DNA of 64,000 nucleotides from DATCLS01 sp036563805 (GTDB taxonomy: Bacteria > Actinomycetota > Acidimicrobiia > Acidimicrobiales > VFJN01). Made by a program: the position numbers and the translations under genes. The stretch covers positions 1-64,000 of the forward strand of contig DATCLS010000007.1 in NCBI GenBank assembly GCA_036563805.1, read 5' to 3'. Of this stretch, positions 33,593 through 41,592 are shown one piece after another (position 1 is the first letter of the stretch; the number at the start of each line of letters is the position of its first letter). Below the pieces are notes generated by a model. That model worked only from the letters and a program-made list of their open reading frames with translations, was not told the origin of the DNA and did not search any database.

Positions 33593-34798
33593 TCAGGCCG
33601 CGGCGGGGACGCGGGGCGTGGCCAGGCCCCGGCCGTTGTCCCGCATGATCGTGCGGATCTCGTCGTCGTCGAAGCCGCGCAGGTCGTCGACGAACGCCGT
33701 CGGCTCGGCCAGGCCCTCGGCGTGGGGCCAGTCCGACCCGAACAGCACGTGGTCGACGCCGATCTCGTCGGCCAGGCCGCGGATGTCGTCCTCGTAGAAC
33801 GGCGCCACCCACACGTGGCGGCGGAACGTCTCGATCGGGTCCTCGGCGAAGGCGTCGGGGACCTGCTTGTAGAACTTGCGGAGCCGGCGGAACAGCTCGG
33901 ACACCCAGGCCGCGCCCATCTCGATCATGGCCAGGCGCAGGTTCGGGTGGCGCTGGAACACGCCGTGGATGATCATCGCCCCGATCGTCTCGGTGGCCGG
34001 CCGATCGGTCATCAGCAGCGTGCGGAACGGGTCGTAGCGGAACGCCTCCATCTCCGCACCCGCGCCCCAGTCGTCGGCGTAGCGGCCGTAGCCGCTGTCG
34101 CCGGAGTGGTAGCCGATCGTGATGCCGGCCTCCTCGGCCAGGCTCCAGAACCGGTCGAACTCCGGGTCGCCGGGCGAGCGGCCCCCCGAGGCGGTGAGGA
34201 TCGGGCCGGTGCGCAGGCAGACGATGCGGGCCCCGGCCTCGAGCACCCGGGCCAGCTCGGCCTCGGCCGCCGCCGGGTCGGTCAGCGACAGCATCGGCGC
34301 CGCGAAGATGCGGTCCTGGTAGGCGTAGCCCCAGTCGTCCTCCAGCCACCGGTTGAAGGCGGCGAAGCTGGCCTGGACGGCCGGGATGTCGGGCAACAGG
34401 GCCTCCTCGATGCCCACGCCCAGCGTGGGGAACAGGAAGCAGCCGTCGAGCCCCTGGCGGTCCATGACCGCCAGCCGGGCGTCGCGGTCGCGGTACTCGG
34501 GGTGGTCGGCGATGCGCTCGAGGTCGCCGAACGCCTCCCGGATGTCGCTCGCCGGCTGCTTGCCCCGGAAGTACAGGTCGAGCGAGCCCGGCCGGGCGAT
34601 CGGGTCGAACGTCGGGTTGGGGATGAACCGGCAGATGCGCCCGCCCGCCAGGAGCCGGGCCTTGCCGTCGATCTCCGCCCACTGGATGCCCCGCTTGCGG
34701 AAGCGCGGGTCGAGGTGGCGGGTGAACGCGTCCGTGGCCTCGTAGTAGTGGTTGTCGGCGTCGAACGCGGCGAAGTCGACTCGGGCCATGACCGTCAT
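33593..34798 (-). CDS. Amidohydrolase-2 (ACMSD-like) family metalloenzyme (AmidoH-2)
   Basis: 401 residues from ATG 34798 (ATG 34789 is also possible). The N-terminal metal motif is DADNHYYEA (DxxxH subtype), the central His is in ITIGYHSGDSGYG, and the C-terminal catalytic Asp is in LFGSDWPHAEG. Such enzymes use one divalent metal for decarboxylation or hydrolysis of aromatic or unsaturated acids. A promoter with -10 hexamer TAGAAT lies in the 141-base gap upstream. It heads an apparent operon with AmidoH-1, the APH kinase and the GNAT enzyme. Substrate unassigned. Confidence 0.88.
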   Translation of the reverse strand: MTVMARVDFAAFDADNHYYEATDAFTRHLDPRFRKRGIQWAEIDGKARLLAGGRICRFIPNPTFDPIARPGSLDLYFRGKQPASDIREAFGDLERIADHPEYRDRDARLAVMDRQGLDGCFLFPTLGVGIEEALLPDIPAVQASFAAFNRWLEDDWGYAYQDRIFAAPMLSLTDPAAAEAELARVLEAGARIVCLRTGPILTASGGRSPGDPEFDRFWSLAEEAGITIGYHSGDSGYGRYADDWGAGAEMEAFRYDPFRTLLMTDRPATETIGAMIIHGVFQRHPNLRLAMIEMGAAWVSELFRRLRKFYKQVPDAFAEDPIETFRRHVWVAPFYEDDIRGLADEIGVDHVLFGSDWPHAEGLAEPTAFVDDLRGFDDDEIRTIMRDNGRGLATPRVPAAA

Positions 34799-34923
34799 TC
34801 TGAAACCCGATTCTACCCGCCGTCAATCGCGCCCTGCTGACGCAGCGCCTGGCGGCGGCCCCGTGTGGCCGGCGCCGCCCTGCCCCGCCGAGCACCACGG
34901 CGCGCCGGCTCGTGGGGGCCCAG

Positions 34924-34956
34924 GGGGATGCGGAGCGGGTCAGGGGATGCGGAGCG
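34924..34956. repeat. 14-bp direct repeat at the alcohol dehydrogenase 3' end
   Basis: GGGGATGCGGAGCG occurs at 34924-34937 and 34943-34956, 19 bases apart. The two copies straddle the dehydrogenase stop (34940-34942), so the last codons are copied just beyond it. It is one of several short duplications at gene ends in this window. Confidence 0.7.
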
Positions 34957-36079
34957 AGACGTAGATGGGGTGCTCGTCCGGGGCCTCGCCGGCGAGGACG
35001 CGGAGGGCGGTCTCGGCCCGGTCGAGGGGCAGCTCGTGGGTGCGGAGCGGGGCGACGCGGTCGGTGGCGGCGGCCAGGTAGGCGAGCGCCTGCTCGTATG
35101 CCTCGAAGTCGGCGGACCGGGCGCCGACGACCCGCAGACCCCGCAGCACCAGATCGTCGACCGGCACGCCGTCGACGGTCCGGCCGCCCTTGAGCCCGGC
35201 CAGCACCACCGTGCCCTCGGGCCGGACGCAGGCCAGCGCTTGGAGCACCGGCGCCGTCGCCCCGGCGCTGGCGTCGATGGCCACGTCGACCAGGGCGCCG
35301 CCGGTCGCCTCCCGCACCGCGGCCTCGACGTCGCCGGCCGGCCCCGCGGCGTCGACGTCGACCGTGACGTCGGCCCCGAGCGCCCGGGCGGCCTCCAGGC
35401 GGTGGGCGTCGGTGGACCGGCCGGTCGCCACGATCAGCCCAGCGCCGGCGGCCCGGGCGGCGGCCACGCAGGCCAGGCCCCGCTGCCCGGCGCCCAGCAC
35501 GAGCACGCTCTGCCCGTACCGCAGGCCGGCCAAGGTCGTCGCCCACCGGAACCCGTTGGCGAAGGCGTTGAACAGCGCGGCCGTCCCGGCGTCGAGCCCG
35601 TCGGGCACCCGGTGCACCACCGAGCGGGGGTGGAGCACCATCAGCTCGGACCAGCCGCCCCACAGGCCCGGCGGGTGGGCCACCGGGATGAACCCGTAGG
35701 CCATCGGCGCGGGCGACCAGCCCTGGCAGGAGACGTAACGGCCGGACAGGCACCAGGCGCACGTGCCGCACGGGAGGTTGGGCTCGACGGCGACCCGGTC
35801 GCCGGGCGCCACGCCCCACCGGGCCGCGGCCTCGGGCCCCACCGACTCGACGACGCCGACCACCTCGTGCCCGGGCACGACCGGCCCGGCCGGCCAGGTG
35901 GAGCCGACGAACCCGCCGTGGAACTGCTCGACGTCGGTGCCGCACAGCCCGCAGGCCTCGACCCGCAGAAGACCCCAGTCGTCGCCGAGCTCGGCCTGCT
36001 CGAGGCGACTGTAGGACCGAACCTCGATCTTCTCCGGGCCCAGCAGCGTGGCGGCCCGCACCGAGCCGGGACCCGCCAC
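34940..36079 (-). CDS. Zinc-dependent alcohol dehydrogenase, MDR superfamily
   Basis: 379 residues from GTG 36079, overlapping the upstream amidohydrolase stop by one base (TAGTG). Catalytic zinc ligands are in EACGLCGTDVEQFHGG and the GHE of VVPGHEVVGVVESVG. The structural zinc lobe is NLPCGTCAWCLSGRYVSC with four Cys. The NAD(P) Rossmann turn is VLVLGAGQRGLACVAAAR. It should oxidise an alcohol or reduce an aldehyde in the pathway served by the amidohydrolases. Translational coupling to AmidoH-3 argues for a shared pathway. Confidence 0.92.
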   Translation of the reverse strand: MAGPGSVRAATLLGPEKIEVRSYSRLEQAELGDDWGLLRVEACGLCGTDVEQFHGGFVGSTWPAGPVVPGHEVVGVVESVGPEAAARWGVAPGDRVAVEPNLPCGTCAWCLSGRYVSCQGWSPAPMAYGFIPVAHPPGLWGGWSELMVLHPRSVVHRVPDGLDAGTAALFNAFANGFRWATTLAGLRYGQSVLVLGAGQRGLACVAAARAAGAGLIVATGRSTDAHRLEAARALGADVTVDVDAAGPAGDVEAAVREATGGALVDVAIDASAGATAPVLQALACVRPEGTVVLAGLKGGRTVDGVPVDDLVLRGLRVVGARSADFEAYEQALAYLAAATDRVAPLRTHELPLDRAETALRVLAGEAPDEHPIYVSLRIP

Positions 36080-37338
36080 TAGAACGCGTCCGGGTCGGCC
36101 TGGACCGCCTCCGGCACCGGGTGCCGGTACAGCTTGGCGGCGTTCTCCCAGGTGATCTTGCGGATGTCGTCGGCCGGGAGGCCCCCGATCTCTTCGTCGA
36201 TGACCCGCTGGGTGTGGGGCCAGGTCGAGTCGCAGTGCGGGTAGTCGGCCTCGAGCAGGATGTTCTCGACGCCGATGCGGTCGCGCAGGGCGAACGATGA
36301 CTGGTCCTCCACGGCGCAGAACCAGAAGTTGCGCTTCAGCACCTCGGCCGGCGTCAGCTCGTCCTTCCACGTCCCGTACATCTCGTGGTAGCTGAGCATG
36401 TGGTCGAGGCGGTCGAGCAGGCCGGCCACCCAGCCGATCCCGCCCTCGGACAGGCAGATCTTGATGTCGGGGAACCGGGTGGGGATGCCCGAGTACAGCC
36501 AGTCGACGGCGGCGTAGATGGCGTAGGCGAAGAACAGGACGCCGACGACGTCGGGCGGGGCGTCGTCGGTGGTGGCGGGCGAGGCGCCGGACGAACCGAT
36601 GTGCAGGTTGACGACCGTGCCGGTCTCGGCGCAGGCCCGCATGATCGGATCCCAGTGGCCCGAGTGCACGGTGGGCAGGCCGAGGTTGGCCGGCTGCTCG
36701 CTGAACGACACGGCCTTGAAGCCCCGCTCAGCGTTCTCGTAGATCATCTTCGCCCCGAGCTCGGGGTCGAGCATCCAGGGGATCTGGCAGGGGATGATGC
36801 GGCCCGGGTAGGTGCCGGCCCACTCCTCGATGTGCCAGTCGTTCCAGGCCCGGACGCAGGCCTCGGCCAGGTCGCGATCGGACGTGGTCTGCTGGAGCCG
36901 CTGGCCGGCGAACCCGGGCAGGAACGACGGGAAGTTGAGCGACGCGTAGATGCCGTTGAGGTCCATGTCGCGGATGCGCTCGTGGATGTCCCACGCGCCC
37001 CGCCGCATCTCGTCGAACCGGGCCGGCTCGAAGCCGTACTCGCTCACCGGCCGGCCCACGACGGCGTTGAACCCGACGTTGGGCAGCTCGACGCCGTCGT
37101 AGACCCACGTCTGCCCGCCGTCGTCCTTCTCGACCACCTTGGGGGCGCGGTCGGCGAAGCGGGCCGGCACGCGTCCCTCGAACGTGTGGGGCGGCTCGAC
37201 GATGTGGTCGTCGACCGAGATGACCGTGTACTTGCGCGGAGCCCGCTCCGGCTCGGGCAGGAACGTCACGGTGCGCTCGGCGCCCGTGGCCGCGGTGGTG
37301 AAGCTCAGGTCGGAGGCGAGATCGTCGATGTCCCGCAT
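36079..37338 (-). CDS. Amidohydrolase-2 family metalloenzyme (AmidoH-3)
   Basis: 419 residues from ATG 37338 behind GAGGAGGA. Metal motif near the N-terminus is SVDDHIVEPPHTF, the central His is in TVVNLHIGSSGAS, and the C-terminal acid is in LLEADYPHCDSTWPHT. KITWENAAKLYRHPV is the usual family end. It belongs to the large actinobacterial group that starts with VISVDDHIVEP and acts on unknown, probably aromatic or polycyclic, acids. It is first in an operon with the alcohol dehydrogenase. Confidence 0.9.
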   Translation of the reverse strand: MRDIDDLASDLSFTTAATGAERTVTFLPEPERAPRKYTVISVDDHIVEPPHTFEGRVPARFADRAPKVVEKDDGGQTWVYDGVELPNVGFNAVVGRPVSEYGFEPARFDEMRRGAWDIHERIRDMDLNGIYASLNFPSFLPGFAGQRLQQTTSDRDLAEACVRAWNDWHIEEWAGTYPGRIIPCQIPWMLDPELGAKMIYENAERGFKAVSFSEQPANLGLPTVHSGHWDPIMRACAETGTVVNLHIGSSGASPATTDDAPPDVVGVLFFAYAIYAAVDWLYSGIPTRFPDIKICLSEGGIGWVAGLLDRLDHMLSYHEMYGTWKDELTPAEVLKRNFWFCAVEDQSSFALRDRIGVENILLEADYPHCDSTWPHTQRVIDEEIGGLPADDIRKITWENAAKLYRHPVPEAVQADPDAF

Positions 37339-37357
37339 GCGGGTCCTCCTCGGTCGG

Positions 37358-37387
37358 TCTCAGTCGAGAGCGTCTCAGTCGAGAACG
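37358..37387. repeat. Tandem 15-bp duplication at the aldolase stop codon
   Basis: TCTCAGTCGAGAGCG (37358-37372) is followed directly by TCTCAGTCGAGAACG (37373-37387), one mismatch. The second copy contains the aldolase stop codon (37375-37377). Because the unit is 15 bases, the first copy repeats the stop in frame, giving a tandem double stop. Confidence 0.8.
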
Positions 37388-38193
37388 TCGGGCTCGTCGC
37401 GCAGCAGCTGACGCACGGCCCCGGCGAAGTACACGTCGGCGGCCCGCTCGAGCAGCGACGCTTTCATGCCCACGAGCACGCCGGGCGAGATGGGCCGGGG
37501 CTCGCGGCCCGTGAGCATGACGTCGTAGGCCAGGCGGCAGGCCCGGTCGATGCTGGCGGCCCGGTAGGTGGCGACCTCCAGCGTGTCGCCGGTCACGATC
37601 ACGCCGTGGCTGGCCAGGATGACGGTGGTGCCGTTGCCGATCTGCCGGGCCAGGTCGGCGCCCAGGTCCGCGCTGTCGACCTCGCCGGAGTACTCGTCGA
37701 CGAAGCGCAAGTCGCCGTGGAACATCGCCCCGGTCTGGTGGACGATGTCGGGCAGCACCCCGAGCGCGGCCAGCACCGTGACGTGATAGGGGTGGTTGTG
37801 GATGACCACGCGGGCGTCGGGCCGGACGCGGTGCAGCTCGGTGTGGATGTGGATCGCCGGCGTGACGTCCCACCGCCCGGCCACCACCCGCCCGTCGGGG
37901 TCGACCGTGCAGATGTCGCTCGCCGACAGCTCGCGCCACCACAGGCCCCAGGGGTTGACGAGCATGGTCTCGTCGCCCGGCCGCTGCCAGGTGATGTGGC
38001 CGGCCATGTTCTCGGCGAAACCCTCGCGGGCCAGAACCCTGAAGGCGCAGGCCAGCTTCTGCTCGTCGGTCAGGTCGCGGCCGATCGGGGGCATGACCGA
38101 CGGTGTCCACACGGCGGCGCCGCCCCGGCGGACACCGTCCTGCTCGGGCGCGGCCGGGCTCGGCACAGCCTGGCTTTCCGTGGCTCTCATCAT
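37375..38193 (-). CDS. Class II aldolase/adducin family protein
   Basis: 272 residues from ATG 38193 (a second ATG follows directly). Family features are MAGHITWQRPGDETMLVNPW, IHIHTELHRVRPDARVVIHN and HPYHVTVLAALG, which supply the zinc-binding His residues, and LASHGVIVTGDTLEVATYRA. Members cleave or epimerise hydroxylated compounds, or act as decarboxylases or dehydratases, through a zinc enolate. A -35/-10 pair (TTGACA, TAATCT, 18-base spacer) ends five bases before the ATG, so the mRNA appears leaderless. The GntR motif copy A overlaps the -10 and start, so GntR1 or GntR2 probably controls it. Confidence 0.9.
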   Translation of the reverse strand: MMRATESQAVPSPAAPEQDGVRRGGAAVWTPSVMPPIGRDLTDEQKLACAFRVLAREGFAENMAGHITWQRPGDETMLVNPWGLWWRELSASDICTVDPDGRVVAGRWDVTPAIHIHTELHRVRPDARVVIHNHPYHVTVLAALGVLPDIVHQTGAMFHGDLRFVDEYSGEVDSADLGADLARQIGNGTTVILASHGVIVTGDTLEVATYRAASIDRACRLAYDVMLTGREPRPISPGVLVGMKASLLERAADVYFAGAVRQLLRDEPDVLD

Positions 38194-38202
38194 GTATAAG
38201 AT
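38189..38202. promoter_or_regulatory. GntR-regulon operator, copy A (aldolase/GntR1)
   Basis: On the minus strand the 14-mer is ATCTTATACATGAT, matching 12 of 14 bases of the motif ATCTTATAGAAGAT at copies B and C. It overlaps the aldolase start codon and its -10 box (TAATCT, minus strand, 38199-38204); the -35 TTGACA is at 38223-38228. TATAAGAT on the plus strand could be the -10 for the divergent gntR1. One bound dimer could control both. Confidence 0.7.
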
Positions 38203-38232
38203 TAGGAAAACAGCGGAAGGGGTGTCAACGGC

Positions 38233-39039
38233 GTGAGCGACCAGGAGCCCAACGGTCCCGTCCGCCAGCTGCGACCCCGCCACGTGGCCGAGCTGGTGGC
38301 CGACGAGCTGCGCCGCCGCATCCTCGACGGCGAGCTGCCCGACGGCAGCCTGCTGCCCAAGCAGGAGGACCTGCTGGCCGAGTTCGGCGTCAGCCGGCCG
38401 TCGCTGCGGGAGGCGCTCCGCATCCTCGAAGCCGAGCACCTGGTGAGCGTGCGGCGGGGGAAGCTGGGCGGCGCCGTCGTGCACCGGCCGGTGGCCGACA
38501 ACGCCGCCTACACGCTGGGGCTCGTGCTCCGGGCCCAAAACGTGGGCGTCGACGACGTGTCGACCGCGCTCCACCACATCGAGCCGGTGTGCGCCGCGCT
38601 GTGCGCCGCGCGTCCCGATCGGGCCACCGAGGTGGTGCCGCAGCTCCGCGCCATCCACGAGGCCGCCCGCGCCTGCATCGACGACCCGCACGAGTTCGTG
38701 GTCGTGTCCCGCAAGTTCCACGAGGTGCTGGTCGAGCGGTGCGGCAACGCCACGCTCCGGCTGGTGGTGGGCACGCTGGAGAAGGTGTGGTCGGCGCACG
38801 CCCGCGAGTGGGCCGAGCAGAACGTGCCGCTCGGGTTCCCCGACCGCGACTACCGCCAGCACGGGTTCGACGACCACGAGCTGCTGCTGCGGCTCATCGA
38901 GCGGGGCGAGGCCGAGGCGGCCTCCCGCGAGGCCCGCCAGCACCTCGAGTGGGCGCCCGTGTACTCGATCGACGAGGAGAACCGCGTGGTGCCGGGCCTG
39001 CTCCACGGCCCGGGCCACGGTCCGGGAGGTGCGCCATGA
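38233..39039 (+). CDS. GntR-family regulator, FCD subfamily (GntR1)
   Basis: 268 residues from GTG 38233 behind GGAAGGGG. The winged helix is in residues 15-80: VADELRRRILDGELPDGSLL, then LAEFGVSRPSLREALRILEA. The C-terminal FCD helical bundle shows FHEVLVERCGNATLRLVVGT and HHIEPVCAALCAARP. FCD regulators bind organic acids through a metal. By eye it shares about half its residues with GntR2 at 48971, so the two are paralogues. Its stop overlaps the PhyH-type oxygenase start (ATGA). Confidence 0.92.
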   Translation: MSDQEPNGPVRQLRPRHVAELVADELRRRILDGELPDGSLLPKQEDLLAEFGVSRPSLREALRILEAEHLVSVRRGKLGGAVVHRPVADNAAYTLGLVLRAQNVGVDDVSTALHHIEPVCAALCAARPDRATEVVPQLRAIHEAARACIDDPHEFVVVSRKFHEVLVERCGNATLRLVVGTLEKVWSAHAREWAEQNVPLGFPDRDYRQHGFDDHELLLRLIERGEAEAASREARQHLEWAPVYSIDEENRVVPGLLHGPGHGPGGAP

Positions 39040-39857
39040 CCCTCGTGACCGACGCCGACGCCGCCGAGCACGCCGAGCGGATCGCCCGGGACGGCTACAC
39101 GATCCTGCCCGCCGTCGTCCCGCCCGACCTGGTGGAGCGGCTGGTGACCGCGATCGACCGGACGATGGCCGCCCTCGACGTCCCGTTCGGCACCAACCGC
39201 TTCCTGGGCGAACGCACGCGGCGGATCTTCAACCTGCTGGCCCGCGACCCCGTGTTCGCCGAGGTGCCGCTGTTCCCGCCGGCGCTCCGCATCGCCGAGT
39301 CCGTCCTCGACGACGGGCTGCTGCTGTCGTCGCTGACCGCCATCGAGATGCACCCCGGGCAGGACGCCCAGCCGTTCCACTGCGACGACGGCTCGATCCC
39401 GCTGCCCCGGCCCCACGTGCCGCTCACCTGCGTCGCCATCTGGGCGCTCACCGACTTCACGCCCGACAACGGCGCCACCCGGCTCGTGCCCCGCTCGCAC
39501 CGGGCCGACCGTCGGCCCCGCAAGGGCGAGCAGCCCGAGGAGTGGGTGGAGGCCGTCATGCCGGCCGGCAGCCTGCTCGTCTACGACGGCGGTGTGTGGC
39601 ACGGCGGCGGGCCCAACCGCAGCGACGCCCGCCGCCTCGGCATCGTCTGCAACTACTGCGCCGGCTGGGTGCGCCACGAGGAGAACCAGCTGCTGGCGCT
39701 CGACCGGGAGGTGGTCGCCGCCTTTCCGCCCCGGCTGCGGCGCATGGTCGGCTACGGCGTCTACCGGGGCCTCATCGGCCACGTCGACCAGGTCGACCCG
39801 GCCACCTGGTTCGACCCCGGAGCCGAGACCGACCTCGTGTGGTCGCGCATGCGCTGA
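39036..39857 (+). CDS. Phytanoyl-CoA dioxygenase (PhyH) family Fe(II)/2-oxoglutarate oxygenase
   Basis: 273 residues from ATG 39036 behind GGGAGGT, overlapping the GntR1 stop. The iron triad is HxD in QPFHCDDGS (His115, Asp117) and the distal His189 in GGVWHGGGPN. An Arg for 2-oxoglutarate follows (RSDARRLG). GATRLVPRSHRADRR is a family hallmark. PhyH enzymes hydroxylate CoA-activated acids next to the carbonyl, phosphonates (PhnY) or natural products. Coupling to GntR1, and a regulon that includes an acyl-CoA ligase and a ThDP enzyme, suggest alpha-hydroxylation of an acyl-CoA or acid. The substrate is not known. Confidence 0.92.
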   Translation: MTLVTDADAAEHAERIARDGYTILPAVVPPDLVERLVTAIDRTMAALDVPFGTNRFLGERTRRIFNLLARDPVFAEVPLFPPALRIAESVLDDGLLLSSLTAIEMHPGQDAQPFHCDDGSIPLPRPHVPLTCVAIWALTDFTPDNGATRLVPRSHRADRRPRKGEQPEEWVEAVMPAGSLLVYDGGVWHGGGPNRSDARRLGIVCNYCAGWVRHEENQLLALDREVVAAFPPRLRRMVGYGVYRGLIGHVDQVDPATWFDPGAETDLVWSRMR

Positions 39858-39886
39858 CGCGCTGACCCGGGCGCCTCACCCCGCCG

Positions 39887-39925
39887 CTGGAGGGGGCCCG
39901 CCGGCGGGGGCGCCGCCCCTCCGGC
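39887..39925. terminator. GC hairpin between convergent PhyH and livF genes
   Basis: In the 159-base convergent gap, a GGAGGGG arm near 39889 can pair with CCCCTCC near 39914, with additional GCC/GGC pairing inside. It is likely a bidirectional terminator. No gene is seen in the gap. Exact arm edges are approximate. Confidence 0.45.
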
Positions 39926-40016
39926 CCGCGGGCGGGAGACTGGTCGGGAACCGCCCGGGCGGCGCGGACACGAAGGCGCCGGCTGAGTCGTCCCGGCGAA
40001 CCGGGACCGGGACGGC

Positions 40017-40739
40017 TCAGCCCGCGACCGGGGTGTCGGCGCTGACGCCCATGGCGGCGCGGTAGGCGTCGTCGAGGGCGTCGGCACCGGTGGCGGTCGC
40101 CACCACCTCGCCCCGGACGAGCACGACGCCCCGGTCGACCACCCGGCCCACCGGGCCCAGCGACGGCTCGGCCACGACGACCGCCGTGCCCTGCTTGCGG
40201 GCCAGGACCGCCACCGTGTCGGCGAGCTCCTCGACGACCAGCGGGGCGAGGCCGGTCGTCATCTCGTCGAGCAGCAGCACGCGGGGCGAGCCCATCAGCG
40301 ACCGCGACACGACCAGCATCTGCTGCTCGCCGCCGCTCAACACGCCGGCCAGGTTCTTCGCCCGCCGCCTCAGGATCGGGAAGCGGTCGAGCGCCTCGTC
40401 GACCGTGCCCCGGTGGAGCTTGAGCAGGTCGGCCATGAGCTGGAGGTTCTCCCGGACGGTGAGCCGGGGGAACAGCTGGCGGCCCTGGGGCACGATGGCG
40501 ATGCCGGCTCGGGCCCGTTCGGTGGCCTTCATCCGGCTCACGTCCTCCCCGTCGACGGTCACCGTGCCCGAGGCCCGGACCGACCCGTACAGCGCCAGCA
40601 GCAGGCTGCTCTTGCCGGCGCCGTTGGGCCCCACGACGGCGGTGACCGTCCCGCCAGGAGCCTCGAGCGCCACGTCGGTGAGAGCGGTGGCCTTGCCGTA
40701 GCGGACCGACACGCCGCGGGCGACCAGCTCATGTGCCAT
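40017..40739 (-). CDS. livF: Branched-chain-type ABC importer ATPase LivF
   Basis: 240 residues from ATG 40739 behind GGGAGGT. Walker A is VVGPNGAGKSSLL (near 35-45), the signature is LAGVLSGGEQQMLVVSRSL, and Walker B is VLLLDEMTTGLAPLVVEELA. IAIVPQGRQLFPRLTVRENL is typical of LivF. It overlaps livG by 11 bases and closes the livKHMGF operon. With LivG it energises uptake; the cargo is judged from context as an aromatic or organic acid rather than an amino acid. Confidence 0.93.
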   Translation of the reverse strand: MAHELVARGVSVRYGKATALTDVALEAPGGTVTAVVGPNGAGKSSLLLALYGSVRASGTVTVDGEDVSRMKATERARAGIAIVPQGRQLFPRLTVRENLQLMADLLKLHRGTVDEALDRFPILRRRAKNLAGVLSGGEQQMLVVSRSLMGSPRVLLLDEMTTGLAPLVVEELADTVAVLARKQGTAVVVAEPSLGPVGRVVDRGVVLVRGEVVATATGADALDDAYRAAMGVSADTPVAG

Positions 40740-41592
40740 CGGCCGCACCTCCCTTCGCCGCGCCGCCGGCCGCGGTGGGGTCGGCCGCCGCACCGCCGGC
40801 CGCCCCACCGCCGGCCCTCGTGCCGAAGTACACCCGTTGCATCTCCTCGCTGCGGAGGCAGGCGACCGGGTCGCCGTCGAACACCACCCGGCCCTGGTCG
40901 AGCAACATGATCCGGTCGACCAGCGACGCCACCAGGTCGACGTTGTGGTCGACCAGGATCACGCCGTGGCCCCGGGCCCGCACGTCGCGGATCGCCTCGC
41001 TGATCCCGGCCACGCCGTTGGCGTCCGCACCGGCGAACGGCTCGTCGAGCAGCATGACCAGCGGGTCCTGGATCAGCGCCCGGGCCACCTCGACGAGCCG
41101 CTGCTCGCCGAGCGTGAGGTCGCGGCACCGGCGGTCGATGTCGCCGACCCGCACCTCGCGGGCGATGGCCTCGACGGCCGCCTCGTCCTCGGCCGGGGCC
41201 GAGCCCACCACGCCGGCCAGCGCCGAACGGAGCATGGCCAGCGGCCCGCCGTTGCGCCGGGCGGTCCGGCCGAGGGCCAGGTTCTGGCGGACGGTGAGGT
41301 CGAGGGCGAGCTGGGGGTATTGGAACGTGCGGGCCAGGCCGGCCCGGGCCCGGCGGGAGGGCGGCCCACCCAGCGGCCGGCCGGCCAGCGTCAGCGTCCC
41401 GCCGTCGGCGGCCTGGATGCCCGACACGAGGTCGACCAGCGTCGTCTTGCCTGCGCCGTTCGGGCCGACGAGGCCCAGGATCTCGCCGCCGGACAGGACG
41501 ATGTCGGCCGAGTTGACGGCGACCACGCCGCCGTAGCGCTTGACGAGGCCACGGCCCTCGAGCAACGGCCGGTCGGAAACCCGGTCAGCCAT
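40729..41592 (-). CDS. livG: Branched-chain-type ABC importer ATPase LivG
   Basis: 287 residues. Walker A is GLVGPNGAGKTTLVDLVSG, then LARTFQYPQLALDLTVRQNL (LivG-type Q-loop), an atypical signature LTLGEQRLVEVARAL and Walker B VMLLDEPFAGADANGV. GVILVDHNVDLVASLVDRIM is the usual H-loop. An Ala/Gly-rich tail of about 25 residues follows. The start overlaps the livM stop by 8 bases. It is one of two ATPase subunits of the importer. Confidence 0.93.
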   Translation of the reverse strand: MADRVSDRPLLEGRGLVKRYGGVVAVNSADIVLSGGEILGLVGPNGAGKTTLVDLVSGIQAADGGTLTLAGRPLGGPPSRRARAGLARTFQYPQLALDLTVRQNLALGRTARRNGGPLAMLRSALAGVVGSAPAEDEAAVEAIAREVRVGDIDRRCRDLTLGEQRLVEVARALIQDPLVMLLDEPFAGADANGVAGISEAIRDVRARGHGVILVDHNVDLVASLVDRIMLLDQGRVVFDGDPVACLRSEEMQRVYFGTRAGGGAAGGAAADPTAAGGAAKGGAADGT

